Positions 15,593 through 23,023 of a stretch of 64,000 nucleotides of DNA are shown one piece after another. The DNA is taken from contig NZ_PJRS01000011.1 in assembly GCF_002858925.1 (NCBI RefSeq), positions 124,001-188,000 of the forward strand. Direction: 5' to 3'. The notes beneath the pieces are model-generated. The model did not search any database, had not been told where the DNA came from, and worked only from the letters and a program-made list of their open reading frames with translations. The translations under genes were made by a program, and so were the position numbers. Positions within the stretch are counted from its first letter, which is position 1. Every line of letters starts with the position of its first letter. The DNA comes from Caulobacter zeae (GTDB taxonomy: Bacteria > Pseudomonadota > Alphaproteobacteria > Caulobacterales > Caulobacteraceae).

Positions 15593-17092
15593 CTAAGGCT
15601 TCGACTTCGCCGGCTCACCCTCTTCTGGGGCCGGCGCGGGTTCAGGGGCGCCCGCCAGGGTCAGGTCGAACACCGAGCCGCCGGGGCCGGTCTCCACCAG
15701 CGCGAGATCCCCGCCGTGGCCCTGGGCCAGCTCGCGGGCGATGGCCAGGCCAAGGCCGGTGCCGCCGCGGCGCACCGAACCCACGAACGGCTGGAACAGG
15801 TTGGCCCGCGCCCGGGCCGGCACGCCGGGACCGTCGTCCGACAGTCGAAGGTGGCTCATGCCGTCGGCGCGGCGCAGCTCGACGAACACCCGGCCCTTGC
15901 CGCTGCGGTCGGGCGCGCCCTCGATGGCCTCGCGGGCGTTGCGCAGCAGGTTGGTGAGGATGCGGTGCAGCTGGTCGGGGTCGGCCTGGATCTGCTCGCG
16001 CGGGTCGATCACCGTCTCCAGGGCCACGCCCTGCGGGGTGAGGCCGGAATCCTCGGCCGCCATCTCCAGCGCCGCGCGCAGGCCCACGGTGCGGATCACC
16101 GGCGCCGGCTCCTTGGACTTGCCATAGGCCATGACGTCGCTGGCCAGGGTGATGGCGCGGTCGAGAGCCCGTTCAAGACGCGGCAGGGCCTGGGCCACCT
16201 TGGGGTCGCCCAGGGCGGCCAGGCGGTCAGACGCCATCTGGGCGCTGGTCAGCATGTTGCGCAGGTCGTGATTGATCTTGGCCACCGCCTCGCCCAGGGC
16301 CGCCAGGCGGGCCTTGGCCTGCAAGGCGGTGCGCAGGTCGGTCTGCATGGCGTCGAGTTCGGCCTCGGCGCGGCCGATCTCGTCGCGGCGGCGCGACACC
16401 ACGACACGGGCCTCGGGATCCTCGGGATCGGCGCGGAAGCGCTCCATGGCCTTGGTGATGCGCTGCATGGGCCGCACCAGCAGGAAGTTCAGCGACAGGT
16501 AGATCAGGCCCCCGGCCAGGCCCGCGGCGAACAGGGTCACGCCCGCCAGGCGCCAGAAGTTGGCGATCAGGTGGGCTTTCAGCGGGGCGTCGGGCAGCAC
16601 GATCTCGACGAACTCGGCCTCCTGGCGGAAGCGCGGCTCGGCCATCACCCGCACCAGGCTGCCGGGCTTGCTCTTGAGGGTGAAGAACGGGGCGGCCAGC
16701 CACGAGCCGGGGTTCTGGCCGCGCAGGTCGACCAGGTAGGGCTGTTCGATGGCGCGCGGCTCGGTGGGCAGGACGAGGCGGCGTGCGCCGTCCACCTGCA
16801 AGGCCACGATCACCACGCCGGCCTGGTCGAGCAGGCGTTGCGAGACCTGGTCGGTGACGCGGCGCTCGGGGTCGGCGTCGGCGATGGTCGAGGCCAGTTC
16901 GGCGGCCCGCACCCGGTCGAGCAGCCACTGCTTTTCGAGGTCGGCCAGGGCCGGCGGCAGGATGAAGGCGCCGGCCAGGAACACGAAGAGGGCGGTCAGC
17001 AGCAGCAGGCGCGCCGACAGGCCGCCGGGCCACGGAAGGCGTCTTCCGGGCGGCTTGTCGGGAGCGGCGGGCGGCGTGACCGGTTCGGCCAT
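15593..17092 (-). CDS. Sensor histidine kinase, membrane-bound, orphan
   Basis: The 499-residue kinase has TM1 at about 26-47, a periplasmic sensor domain of roughly 125 residues, TM2 near 180-204, a HAMP linker, and a kinase core: H-box AKINHDLRNMLTSAQ with H275, N-box NLLRNAREAIEG, G1 LSDDGPGVP and G2 GGTGLGLAIA. The NHDLRN form of the H-box places it in the group with HDLRNP-type kinases rather than the common SHELRTPL type. It ends in a proline/glutamate-rich tail. No response regulator is nearby. It starts nine bases after the TVP38-family gene and is the last gene of the sixA-DUF952-pyrD-TVP38 operon. Its signal is unknown. Confidence 0.93.
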   Translation of the reverse strand: MAEPVTPPAAPDKPPGRRLPWPGGLSARLLLLTALFVFLAGAFILPPALADLEKQWLLDRVRAAELASTIADADPERRVTDQVSQRLLDQAGVVIVALQVDGARRLVLPTEPRAIEQPYLVDLRGQNPGSWLAAPFFTLKSKPGSLVRVMAEPRFRQEAEFVEIVLPDAPLKAHLIANFWRLAGVTLFAAGLAGGLIYLSLNFLLVRPMQRITKAMERFRADPEDPEARVVVSRRRDEIGRAEAELDAMQTDLRTALQAKARLAALGEAVAKINHDLRNMLTSAQMASDRLAALGDPKVAQALPRLERALDRAITLASDVMAYGKSKEPAPVIRTVGLRAALEMAAEDSGLTPQGVALETVIDPREQIQADPDQLHRILTNLLRNAREAIEGAPDRSGKGRVFVELRRADGMSHLRLSDDGPGVPARARANLFQPFVGSVRRGGTGLGLAIARELAQGHGGDLALVETGPGGSVFDLTLAGAPEPAPAPEEGEPAKSKP

Positions 17093-17101
17093 TCGTCTGG
17101 G

Positions 17102-17836
17102 TTACTTCACGTCGGCGGCGGGGGCAACGCGGCGCCTGCGCGCGGCCTTCCAAAGCGGCGGCAGCAGGGCCAGCACGCCCAGCCCGATGATCGGCATGTA
17201 GATGCGCGGCGAGGCCAGGGTGGCCAGCGTCACCGGGTCGCCTTCCGCGAACAGGTGGCCCAGGCCCGAGCCGATCCCGGCATAGACGAAGGAGCTCGGC
17301 GCCATGCCCAGCACCGAGGCCAGCAGGTAGGTGCGCAGCGGGATCTTCATCAGGCCCGAGGCGACATTGACCAGCAGCAGCGGGAAGGCCGGGATCAGCC
17401 GCAGGGTCAGCAGGTAGGAGAAGGCGTCGGCCTTGAACCCGTCCTCGATCCTCGTCAGCAGGGCGCCGGGCTTGCGGCGCAGGAAGTCGCCGAAGGCGGT
17501 GCGGCAGGCCGCATAGACCACGGTCGAGCCGCCGGTCACGCCCATCAGGGCCAGGAACCCGCCCAGCGGTCCGAACAAAAAGCCGGCGCTGAGCGACAGG
17601 ATCAGAGCGCCGGGCAGCGAGACCGACACCGTGGCGACGTAGACCGCCACATAGATCAGCGCGCACTGCAGCGGGTGATGATGGGCGAAGGCCTGCAACG
17701 CCTCGCCCTCGGCCTGCAGGGTTTCGATCGAGAGCTTGCCGGCCAGGCCGGACGCCAGAGCCGCCACGAGCAGCAGCGCCAGGACCGCCAGCGGTCCGAA
17801 GCGTCGCAGCCAGGCCAGGCTCTGGTCGGGGATCAT
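17102..17836 (-). CDS. TVP38/TMEM64 (DedA-like) membrane protein
   Basis: The 244-residue integral membrane protein has about six hydrophobic segments and the SNARE-associated/VTT domain signature: SLPGALILSLSAGFLFGPLGGFLALMGVTGGSTVVYAACRTAFGD, then LLTLRLIPAFPLLLVNVASGL and TYLLASVLGMAPSSFVYAGIGS. The conserved FG...G and R.(I/P)P elements match DedA-superfamily proteins, several of which move lipids or affect membrane potential. It overlaps the pyrD stop by four bases (ATGA) and is followed by the histidine kinase, so the three are translationally linked. The substrate is not evident from sequence. Confidence 0.9.
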   Translation of the reverse strand: MIPDQSLAWLRRFGPLAVLALLLVAALASGLAGKLSIETLQAEGEALQAFAHHHPLQCALIYVAVYVATVSVSLPGALILSLSAGFLFGPLGGFLALMGVTGGSTVVYAACRTAFGDFLRRKPGALLTRIEDGFKADAFSYLLTLRLIPAFPLLLVNVASGLMKIPLRTYLLASVLGMAPSSFVYAGIGSGLGHLFAEGDPVTLATLASPRIYMPIIGLGVLALLPPLWKAARRRRVAPAADVK

Positions 17837-18900
17837 GCGGCGCCGATCGCGTCCGAGACGCTGGCGAAGCCCTCGGCCCGCAGGCGGGCGGCCAGGTCCT
17901 TCTTGATCCGCACCACCAGGCCCGGGCCGCCGTAGACCAGGGCCGAATAGAGCTGCACCGCGCAGGCGCCGGCCTTGATCTTGGCCAGGGCGTCGGCGCC
18001 GCTGGCGATGCCGCCGGCCCCGATCAGCGCCACGCGCCCCTTGGCGGCGGCGTGGAATTCGGCGAGCACCCGGGTCGAGGCGACCAGCAACGGCGCGCCC
18101 GAAAGCCCGCCGCCCTCGCCCTTCTGCGCCGACTTCAGCGTGTCGGGCCGGGCGATGGTGGTGTTGGAGACGATGATCCCGTCCAGGCCGCAGGCCAGCA
18201 CGGTCTCGACGATGGCCTCGACCTCGCCCTCTTCAAGGTCGGGGGCGACCTTGAGGAAGATCGGATAGTCGGCGCCGTCCTTCTTCAGGCCCGTCCGGGC
18301 CTCGGCGATGCGGCCCAGCAGTTCCTCCAGCGCCGCCTTGGTCTGCAAGGCGCGCAGGCCCGGCGTGTTGGGCGAGGAGATGTTGACCGTGAAGTAGTCC
18401 GACAGGCCCCACAGGCGGGTCAGGCCGGTGACGTAGTCGCCGATCCGGTCTTCGGCGTCCTTGTTGGCCCCGATATTGGCCCCGAACACGCCCAGGCGGT
18501 CGGCGTGGGCGTGCTTGCGGGCGGCCAGGCGCGCGGCGAAGGGCTCCAGCCCCTCGTTGTTGAAGCCCATGCGGTTGATCACCGCCTGATCCTCGGTGAG
18601 GCGGAACAGGCGCGGGCGCGGATTGCCGGCCTGGGCCAGGGGCGTGACCGTACCGGCTTCCACGAAGCCGAAGCCGGCGGCCAGCATGGCGTCGGGAACC
18701 TCGGCGTTCTTGTCGAAGCCGGCGGCCAGGCCCACGCAGTTGGACAGTTGCAGGCCCGCGACGCTGGTGGCCAGGATCGGATCGTCGACGCCGCCGTCGC
18801 GCGGGCCAAGGCCCCACTTCAGGCCGCGGATCGCCCAGCCGTGGGCGTCTTCGGGATCCAGCGCATGCAGGGCGCGGGCGGCGATGTCGTGCAGGGTCAT
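17833..18900 (-). CDS. pyrD: Dihydroorotate dehydrogenase (quinone), class 2
   Basis: The 355-residue product has the full class 2 layout: an N-terminal membrane-associating helix region (IAARALHALDPEDAHGWAIRGLKWGL), then the FMN barrel with GLAAGFDKNAEVPDAMLAAGFGFVEAGTVTP, RLTEDQAVINRMGFNN, NISSPNTPGLR with the class 2 catalytic Ser region, LKVAPDLEEGEVEAI, ISNTTIARP-like IVSNTTIARPDTL, and LIGAGGIASGADALAKIKAGACAVQLYSALVYGGPGLV. It oxidises dihydroorotate to orotate and passes electrons to quinone at the inner membrane. ATG 18900 shares its A with the DUF952 stop (TGATG), so the longer open frame upstream is not coding. Confidence 0.97.
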   Translation of the reverse strand: MTLHDIAARALHALDPEDAHGWAIRGLKWGLGPRDGGVDDPILATSVAGLQLSNCVGLAAGFDKNAEVPDAMLAAGFGFVEAGTVTPLAQAGNPRPRLFRLTEDQAVINRMGFNNEGLEPFAARLAARKHAHADRLGVFGANIGANKDAEDRIGDYVTGLTRLWGLSDYFTVNISSPNTPGLRALQTKAALEELLGRIAEARTGLKKDGADYPIFLKVAPDLEEGEVEAIVETVLACGLDGIIVSNTTIARPDTLKSAQKGEGGGLSGAPLLVASTRVLAEFHAAAKGRVALIGAGGIASGADALAKIKAGACAVQLYSALVYGGPGLVVRIKKDLAARLRAEGFASVSDAIGAA

Positions 18901-19238
18901 CAGGAGAGACCCAGCTGCGGCACGCCGTCGGCGTCGAGCGCCAGCGGCTTTTCCGAGATCGCCTCGGACGGATCGAGGCTGCGGAAGAGGTGCGGGAACA
19001 GGGCCCCGCCGCGCGAGGCCTCCCACTTCAGCTCAGGGCCGAGCGCGTCGGCGTCGAAGCCGACCAGCAGCAGGTCTTCCTGGCCCTTGAAATAGAGGGC
19101 GGCGGTCTCCTGGGCCTGGTCGGCGGCGGAGAGGTGGATGTAGCCGTCGGCGTGGTCGATGGGCGCGCCGGTGAACTGGCCGGCCGCCTTGGCCTCGTCC
19201 CAGAGCGTCTTCGGAAGGATCTTGTAGACCAGGGTCAT
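18900..19238 (-). CDS. DUF952 family protein
   Basis: The 112-residue product fits DUF952: VYKILPKTLWDEAKAAGQFTGAPIDHADGYIHLSAADQAQETAALYF, then LLLVGFDADALGPELKWEASRGGALFPHLFRSLD. The conserved D.ADGYIHLS and FPHLY-like segments are the family hallmarks. It is a small cytoplasmic protein with a fold related to ADP-ribosyl-binding or transferase domains; its biochemical role is undefined. It overlaps sixA upstream by four bases and pyrD downstream by one, so the three are tightly coupled. The neighbourhood sixA-DUF952-pyrD is typical of Caulobacterales as far as I recall. Confidence 0.9.
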   Translation of the reverse strand: MTLVYKILPKTLWDEAKAAGQFTGAPIDHADGYIHLSAADQAQETAALYFKGQEDLLLVGFDADALGPELKWEASRGGALFPHLFRSLDPSEAISEKPLALDADGVPQLGLS

Positions 19239-19762
19239 TCGCCGCCGTGCCCGCCGTGTTCGGATGCGTAGAAGACGCGCGCCAGCCGCGGGGCGCCGGA
19301 CGCGTCGATGTCGAAGACCGCCGCCGTGGCGGTGGGAAAGCGCGAGCGCAGCTTGGCCATCTCGCCGGCCTCGGCGGGGCCGCCCTGCGCCAGGCCCCCT
19401 TGGGCCAGACGCAGCGAAAGATCGTGCAGGCCCGGATTGTGGCCGACCACCATCACCGTGCCGGCCGGGGCGTCGGCTTCGCGCACGGCGGCCAGCACCT
19501 CCTGCGCCTCGGCGTGATAGAGATTGCGCAGCACCTGCGCGGTCGCGCCCGGAAAGGCGACGGCGGCGGCCTCCCAGGTCTCGCGGGTGCGGCGGGCGGC
19601 CGAGACCAGGACGAGGTCGGGCGAAAGGCCTTCCGCAGCCAGGGCCGAGGCGATCAGCGCCACGTCCTGGCGGCCACGCTCGGCGAGCGCGCGCTCGAAG
19701 TCGCCGCCCTGGGCGGCGTGCCGCTCGGCCTTGCCGTGGCGCATCAGGATCAACCGGTCCAT
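19235..19762 (-). CDS. sixA: SixA-type phosphohistidine phosphatase
   Basis: The 175-residue protein belongs to the histidine phosphatase superfamily. The N-terminal RHG motif is in LILMRHGKAE and the second catalytic histidine is in TVMVVGHNPGLHDLS; SAARRTRETWEAA holds the conserved arginine. SixA enzymes dephosphorylate phosphohistidine on His-containing phosphotransfer proteins. The presence of an orphan histidine kinase in the same operon is suggestive but not proof of a link. ATG 19762 is chosen because GGAG lies six bases ahead of it; an ATG four codons upstream is less likely. It is divergent from metX, with 135 bases between starts. Confidence 0.88.
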   Translation of the reverse strand: MDRLILMRHGKAERHAAQGGDFERALAERGRQDVALIASALAAEGLSPDLVLVSAARRTRETWEAAAVAFPGATAQVLRNLYHAEAQEVLAAVREADAPAGTVMVVGHNPGLHDLSLRLAQGGLAQGGPAEAGEMAKLRSRFPTATAAVFDIDASGAPRLARVFYASEHGGHGGE

Positions 19763-19897
19763 GCGGCTCTCCATAGAGCGGTTTTAAAGCTGGGCAAATG
19801 GCGAGAAACGCCGTCGCGACGATCTCCTCTTAAGCGGCGCGCCGCCGGGCGCAAAGCGTATGGTTGACACCTTCGTCGACAGGCGGTCCAAGGCGAC

Positions 19898-21055
19898 ATG
19901 GCCGACCTTGATCTGGACGTTTCCGCGCCGCTCGGCGGCGGTGTCTGGCGCTTCCCCGCCGACCGGCCGCTGGTGCTGGATTCCGGCGCGAAGATCAGCG
20001 GCCTCGAGGTGGCCTACCAGACCTACGGCTCGCTGAACGCGGATGGGACCAACGCCGTCCTGATCTGCCACGCCCTGACCGGCGACCAGTACGTGGCCTC
20101 CACCCACCCGACCACCGGCAAGCCCGGCTGGTGGACGCGCCTGGTCGGTCCTGGCCGGCCGATTGACCCGGCCCGGCACTTCGTGATCTGCGCCAACGTC
20201 ATCGGCGGCTGCATGGGCTCCACCGGCCCGGCCTCGATCAATCCGGCTACCGGCGAGCCCTACGGCCTGTCTTTCCCGATCATCACCATCGCCGACATGG
20301 TGCGGGCCCAGGCCATGCTGATCGACGCCCTGGGCGTCGACACCCTCCTGGCGGTGGTCGGCGGCTCGATGGGCGGCATGCAGGTGCAGCAGTGGGCGGT
20401 GGACTATCCCGACAAGCTGTTCAGCGCCGTGGTCGTGGCCTCGACCTCGCGCCACTCGGCCCAGAACATCGCCTTCCACGAGGTGGGCCGCCAGGCGATC
20501 ATGGCCGATCCCGAATGGCGCGGCGGCGCCTATGCCAGCCAGGGCTCGCGGCCCGAGAAGGGCCTGGCCGTGGCCCGCATGGCCGCCCACATCACCTACG
20601 TCTCCGAGCCGGCCTTGCAGCGCAAGTTCGGGCGGGAGCTTCAACGCGACGGCCTGTCCTGGGGCTTCGACGCCGACTTCCAGGTCGAGAGCTACCTGCG
20701 TCACCAGGGGGCCAGTTTCGTCGACCGCTTCGACGCCAACTCCTATCTCTACATCACCCGGGCCATGGACTATTTCGACCTGGCCGCGCCGCATGGCGGG
20801 GTGCTGGCCAACGCCTTCAAGGCCGCCCGCGACGTGCGGTTCTGCGTGCTCAGCTTCACCAGCGACTGGCTCTATCCAACCTCGGAAAGCCGCCACATCG
20901 TCCGCGCCCTGACCGCCGCCGGCTGCCGCGCCGCCTTCGCCGAGATCGACAGCGACAAGGGCCACGACGCCTTCCTGCTGGACGAACCGGTGATGGACGC
21001 GGCGCTTACGGGGTTCATGGCGTCGGTGGAACGCGAGCGGGGGATCGGGCGATGA
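19898..21055 (+). CDS. metX: Homoserine O-acyltransferase (MetX family)
   Basis: The 385-residue alpha/beta-hydrolase-fold enzyme acylates homoserine in methionine synthesis. The catalytic triad is visible: S157 in GGSMGGMQ, D323 in FTSDWLYP, and H356 in [17 protein letters not shown] and [12 protein letters not shown] are also typical. Most alphaproteobacterial MetX use acetyl-CoA, though some use succinyl-CoA, and the donor cannot be told with certainty here. It starts with ATG 19898. The upstream 123 bases show no convincing SAM riboswitch. It is followed by metW, but a 134-bp palindromic repeat separates the two, which usually abut or overlap. Confidence 0.96.
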   Translation: MADLDLDVSAPLGGGVWRFPADRPLVLDSGAKISGLEVAYQTYGSLNADGTNAVLICHALTGDQYVASTHPTTGKPGWWTRLVGPGRPIDPARHFVICANVIGGCMGSTGPASINPATGEPYGLSFPIITIADMVRAQAMLIDALGVDTLLAVVGGSMGGMQVQQWAVDYPDKLFSAVVVASTSRHSAQNIAFHEVGRQAIMADPEWRGGAYASQGSRPEKGLAVARMAAHITYVSEPALQRKFGRELQRDGLSWGFDADFQVESYLRHQGASFVDRFDANSYLYITRAMDYFDLAAPHGGVLANAFKAARDVRFCVLSFTSDWLYPTSESRHIVRALTAAGCRAAFAEIDSDKGHDAFLLDEPVMDAALTGFMASVERERGIGR

Positions 21056-21066
21056 TCGATTTCAAG

Positions 21067-21200
21067 GAACCTCCCCCTGTGGGGGAGGCGATCGCGCAGC
21101 GATCGGTGGGGGGAGTGTTGCGGAACCTGGCAATCGCTTCGAAAGCTGAAAACGGCCCCCCTCCGGCCCTCCGGGCCACCTCCCCCAGGGGGGGAGGATC
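21067..21200. repeat. Paired palindromic repeat between metX and metW
   Basis: Two arms in inverted orientation. The left arm has a CTCCCCC/GGGGGAG hairpin then CGATCGC-GCA-GCGATCG and a G-run. The right arm, read on the minus strand, has the G-run hairpin then GGCCC-GGA-GGGCC. The centre carries GCTGAAAACG, shared with the copies at 27.4, 34.5, 40.6 and 51.4 kb. The right edge GGAGGATC is the ribosome binding site of metW. Confidence 0.92.
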
Positions 21201-21203
21201 GCG

Positions 21204-21863
21204 ATGATGATCCGCGAGGACTTCCGCGAGATCCTGCGCCTGGTCCGTCCCGGCGCGCGGGTGCTCGACGTCGGCTGCGGCGAGGGCGCGCTCCTGGAGC
21301 TGCTGACCCGCGAGAAGGCGGTCGACGGCCGCGGGCTGGAGATCAGCGCCCACGGCGTGGCCGCCTGCATGGCGCGGGGGCTGTCGGTGGTGCAGGGCGA
21401 CGCCGACCAGGACCTTGACCACTTCCCCGACAAGACCTTCGACTATGCGGTGCTGTCCCAGACCTTGCAGGCCACGCGCAATCCGCGCCACGTGCTGGAC
21501 GAGCTCCTCCGCATCGCCGACCGGGCCATCGTCTCGTTCCCCAATTTCGGCCATTGGCGGGTGCGCTGGTCGCTGATCAGCCGGGGGCGGATGCCCGAGA
21601 CCAAGGCCCTGCCCATGCCTTGGTGGTCGACGCCCAACATCCACCTGTGCACCCTGGCCGACTTCATGGCCCTGACCGATGACCTGGGCGTGCGGGTCGA
21701 CGCCAGCGCGGCCTTCGCCGGAAACGGCCCGGCGCGCGCCATCGACCCGACCAAGGCGCTGGAGAACTGGCGCTCGGAGACCTGCCTTTTCCTGCTCAGC
21801 CGCGGAACGCCCGCTGAGCGTGTGGAACCGAGCGCCGTTTCAGGCGATCTTCTGATCCCATGA
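21204..21863 (+). CDS. metW: Methionine biosynthesis protein MetW
   Basis: The 219-residue protein has a Rossmann-type methyltransferase fold with VLDVGCGEGALLELLTREK (motif I) and then the MetW-specific sequence DLDHFPDKTFDYAVLSQTLQATRNPRHVLDELLRI, FPNFGHWRVRWSL and TPNIHLCTLADF. MetW acts with MetX to make homoserine acylation efficient. The start is ATG 21204 or the adjacent ATG 21207. Its Shine-Dalgarno GGAGG is the last part of the palindromic repeat inserted after metX. It overlaps the next gene by four bases. Confidence 0.95.
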   Translation: MMIREDFREILRLVRPGARVLDVGCGEGALLELLTREKAVDGRGLEISAHGVAACMARGLSVVQGDADQDLDHFPDKTFDYAVLSQTLQATRNPRHVLDELLRIADRAIVSFPNFGHWRVRWSLISRGRMPETKALPMPWWSTPNIHLCTLADFMALTDDLGVRVDASAAFAGNGPARAIDPTKALENWRSETCLFLLSRGTPAERVEPSAVSGDLLIP

Positions 21864-22603
21864 AGCTGCGGCTGATGACCTACAACGTCCACCGTTGCGT
21901 GGGCGGCGACCGCAGGCTCGACGTGGAACGCGTGGCCGAGGTGATCTCGGCCCACGAGCCCGACGTCGTGGCCTTGCAGGAGCTCGACGTCGGCCGGCTG
22001 CGCACCGGCCATGTCGACCAGGCCCACCGCTTGGCCGAACTCCTGAAGATGGGCTTCCACTTCCACCCGGCCATGACGGTGGAGGAGGAGCTCTATGGCG
22101 ACGCCATCCTCACCCACCTGCCCGAGAAGCTGATCAAGTCCGGCCCGCTGCCGTTCTATCGCGCCGTGCCGGGGCTGGAGCCGCGCGGGGCGCTGTGGGT
22201 CGAGGTGATGGTCGGCGACAAGCCGGTGCAGATCATCAACACCCACCTGGGCCTGATCCCGCAGGAGCAGAAGCGCCAGGCCGCCGCCCTGGTCGGCGAG
22301 GCCTGGATGTCGTCCGACCGCTGGAAGGCGCCGGGCGTGCTGCTGGGCGACTTCAACGCCACGCCCTATTCGGCCACCTATCGCCTCTTGAAGGCCGCCG
22401 CCCGCGACGCCCAGAGCGTTTCGGCCGGCTGGGCCAAGGCGCCCACGGCGACCTTTCCGTCGACCTTCCCGTTCATGCGCATCGACCACGTCTTCCTGAC
22501 CAAGGGCCTGAAGACGCTGAACGTGTTCTCCCCCTACGACGCCATGGCCCGGGTGGCCTCGGACCACCTGCCGCTGGTGGTGGACCTGGAGATCGAGGTC
22601 TGA
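21860..22603 (+). CDS. Endonuclease/exonuclease/phosphatase (EEP) family protein
   Basis: The 247-residue protein has the EEP fold signature: LMTYNVHRCVGGD (metal-binding Asn), DVVALQELDVGR (Glu), IINTHLGL, GVLLGDFNATPYS (Asp/Asn) and ASDHLPLVVDLEI (Asp-His). Members cleave phosphodiester bonds in DNA, RNA, lipids or inositol phosphates. There is no signal peptide, so it should be cytoplasmic. It overlaps metW by four bases (ATGA), indicating coupled translation, and is followed by an AT-rich island and a convergent phospholipase D gene. Pairing of an EEP hydrolase with a PLD-type enzyme is common in alphaproteobacteria; a lipid-related role is possible but not shown. Confidence 0.92.
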   Translation: MKLRLMTYNVHRCVGGDRRLDVERVAEVISAHEPDVVALQELDVGRLRTGHVDQAHRLAELLKMGFHFHPAMTVEEELYGDAILTHLPEKLIKSGPLPFYRAVPGLEPRGALWVEVMVGDKPVQIINTHLGLIPQEQKRQAAALVGEAWMSSDRWKAPGVLLGDFNATPYSATYRLLKAAARDAQSVSAGWAKAPTATFPSTFPFMRIDHVFLTKGLKTLNVFSPYDAMARVASDHLPLVVDLEIEV

Positions 22604-22626
22604 CATTTATATTGATTATGAAGTGA

Positions 22627-22644
22627 AATATTTTTCAAAATATT
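22627..22644. promoter_or_regulatory. AT-rich inverted repeat upstream of the orphan gene
   Basis: AATATTTT-TC-AAAATATT is a perfect 8-bp inverted repeat just after the EEP gene. It could be an operator or an end stem. A TTGACA (22659-22664) follows, a good -35 match for the orphan gene, although no well-spaced -10 is clear. Confidence 0.35.
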
Positions 22645-22716
22645 CAGATTTTGAACGTTTGACAGCAGTGAAAGTATCGCCTTCTCTATTGGTATTATGT
22701 CGCGAGGAGTTTTGAA

Positions 22717-22974
22717 ATGAATGTTTCGCATCTATTTTTGATGCCGACGGGGGCCATTTTTAGTGCCGATTTTTTGTCGGCCCAGGATATAATTTACATG
22801 CATAGAATGGGGTTTCAGGAGAAAAATGATGACGGCATCAGGAAAGTTTTTCTGAAAATTCTTCCGGCTGGATGTTTATATAGCAATCCAGGTGAAGACA
22901 TTGCCGATCTTCGGGCAGAGGGAGAGAGGTTGCTCGTGTCGGAGTACGTTATTTCTGGCGTTCAAATCCACTAA
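22717..22974 (+). CDS. AT-rich orphan protein, 85 residues
   Basis: I do not recognise this protein. It reads MNVSHLFLMPTGAIFSADFL, then IIYMHRMGFQEKNDDGIRKVFLKILPAG and ends in VSEYVISGVQIH; it is mixed alpha/beta in appearance, without signal peptide or membrane segment. A good Shine-Dalgarno, GAGGAG seven bases before ATG, supports translation. Base composition is strikingly unlike its surroundings: three 60-base rows in and just upstream of the gene count 30, 47 and 37 percent GC, while neighbours are near 70. Codon choice is equally foreign. This points to recent acquisition, perhaps as a small toxin, antitoxin or anti-phage component, but nothing in the sequence shows the function. Confidence 0.65.
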   Translation: MNVSHLFLMPTGAIFSADFLSAQDIIYMHRMGFQEKNDDGIRKVFLKILPAGCLYSNPGEDIADLRAEGERLLVSEYVISGVQIH

Positions 22975-23023
22975 ATCCGCATTGCGGCTCTGAGTGTATC
23001 TGTCTTCGAGCGCTTGAGCTGGT

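Noticed and set aside
19763..19897. SAM-II riboswitch in front of metX
   Set aside because: I looked for the conserved SAM-II pseudoknot elements often found upstream of alphaproteobacterial metX/metA and could not fit them; only a GGCGCGCC-type palindrome is present.
22717..23000. Toxin-antitoxin pair in the AT-rich islet
   Set aside because: Only one convincing ORF with a Shine-Dalgarno is present; no second partner gene could be found.
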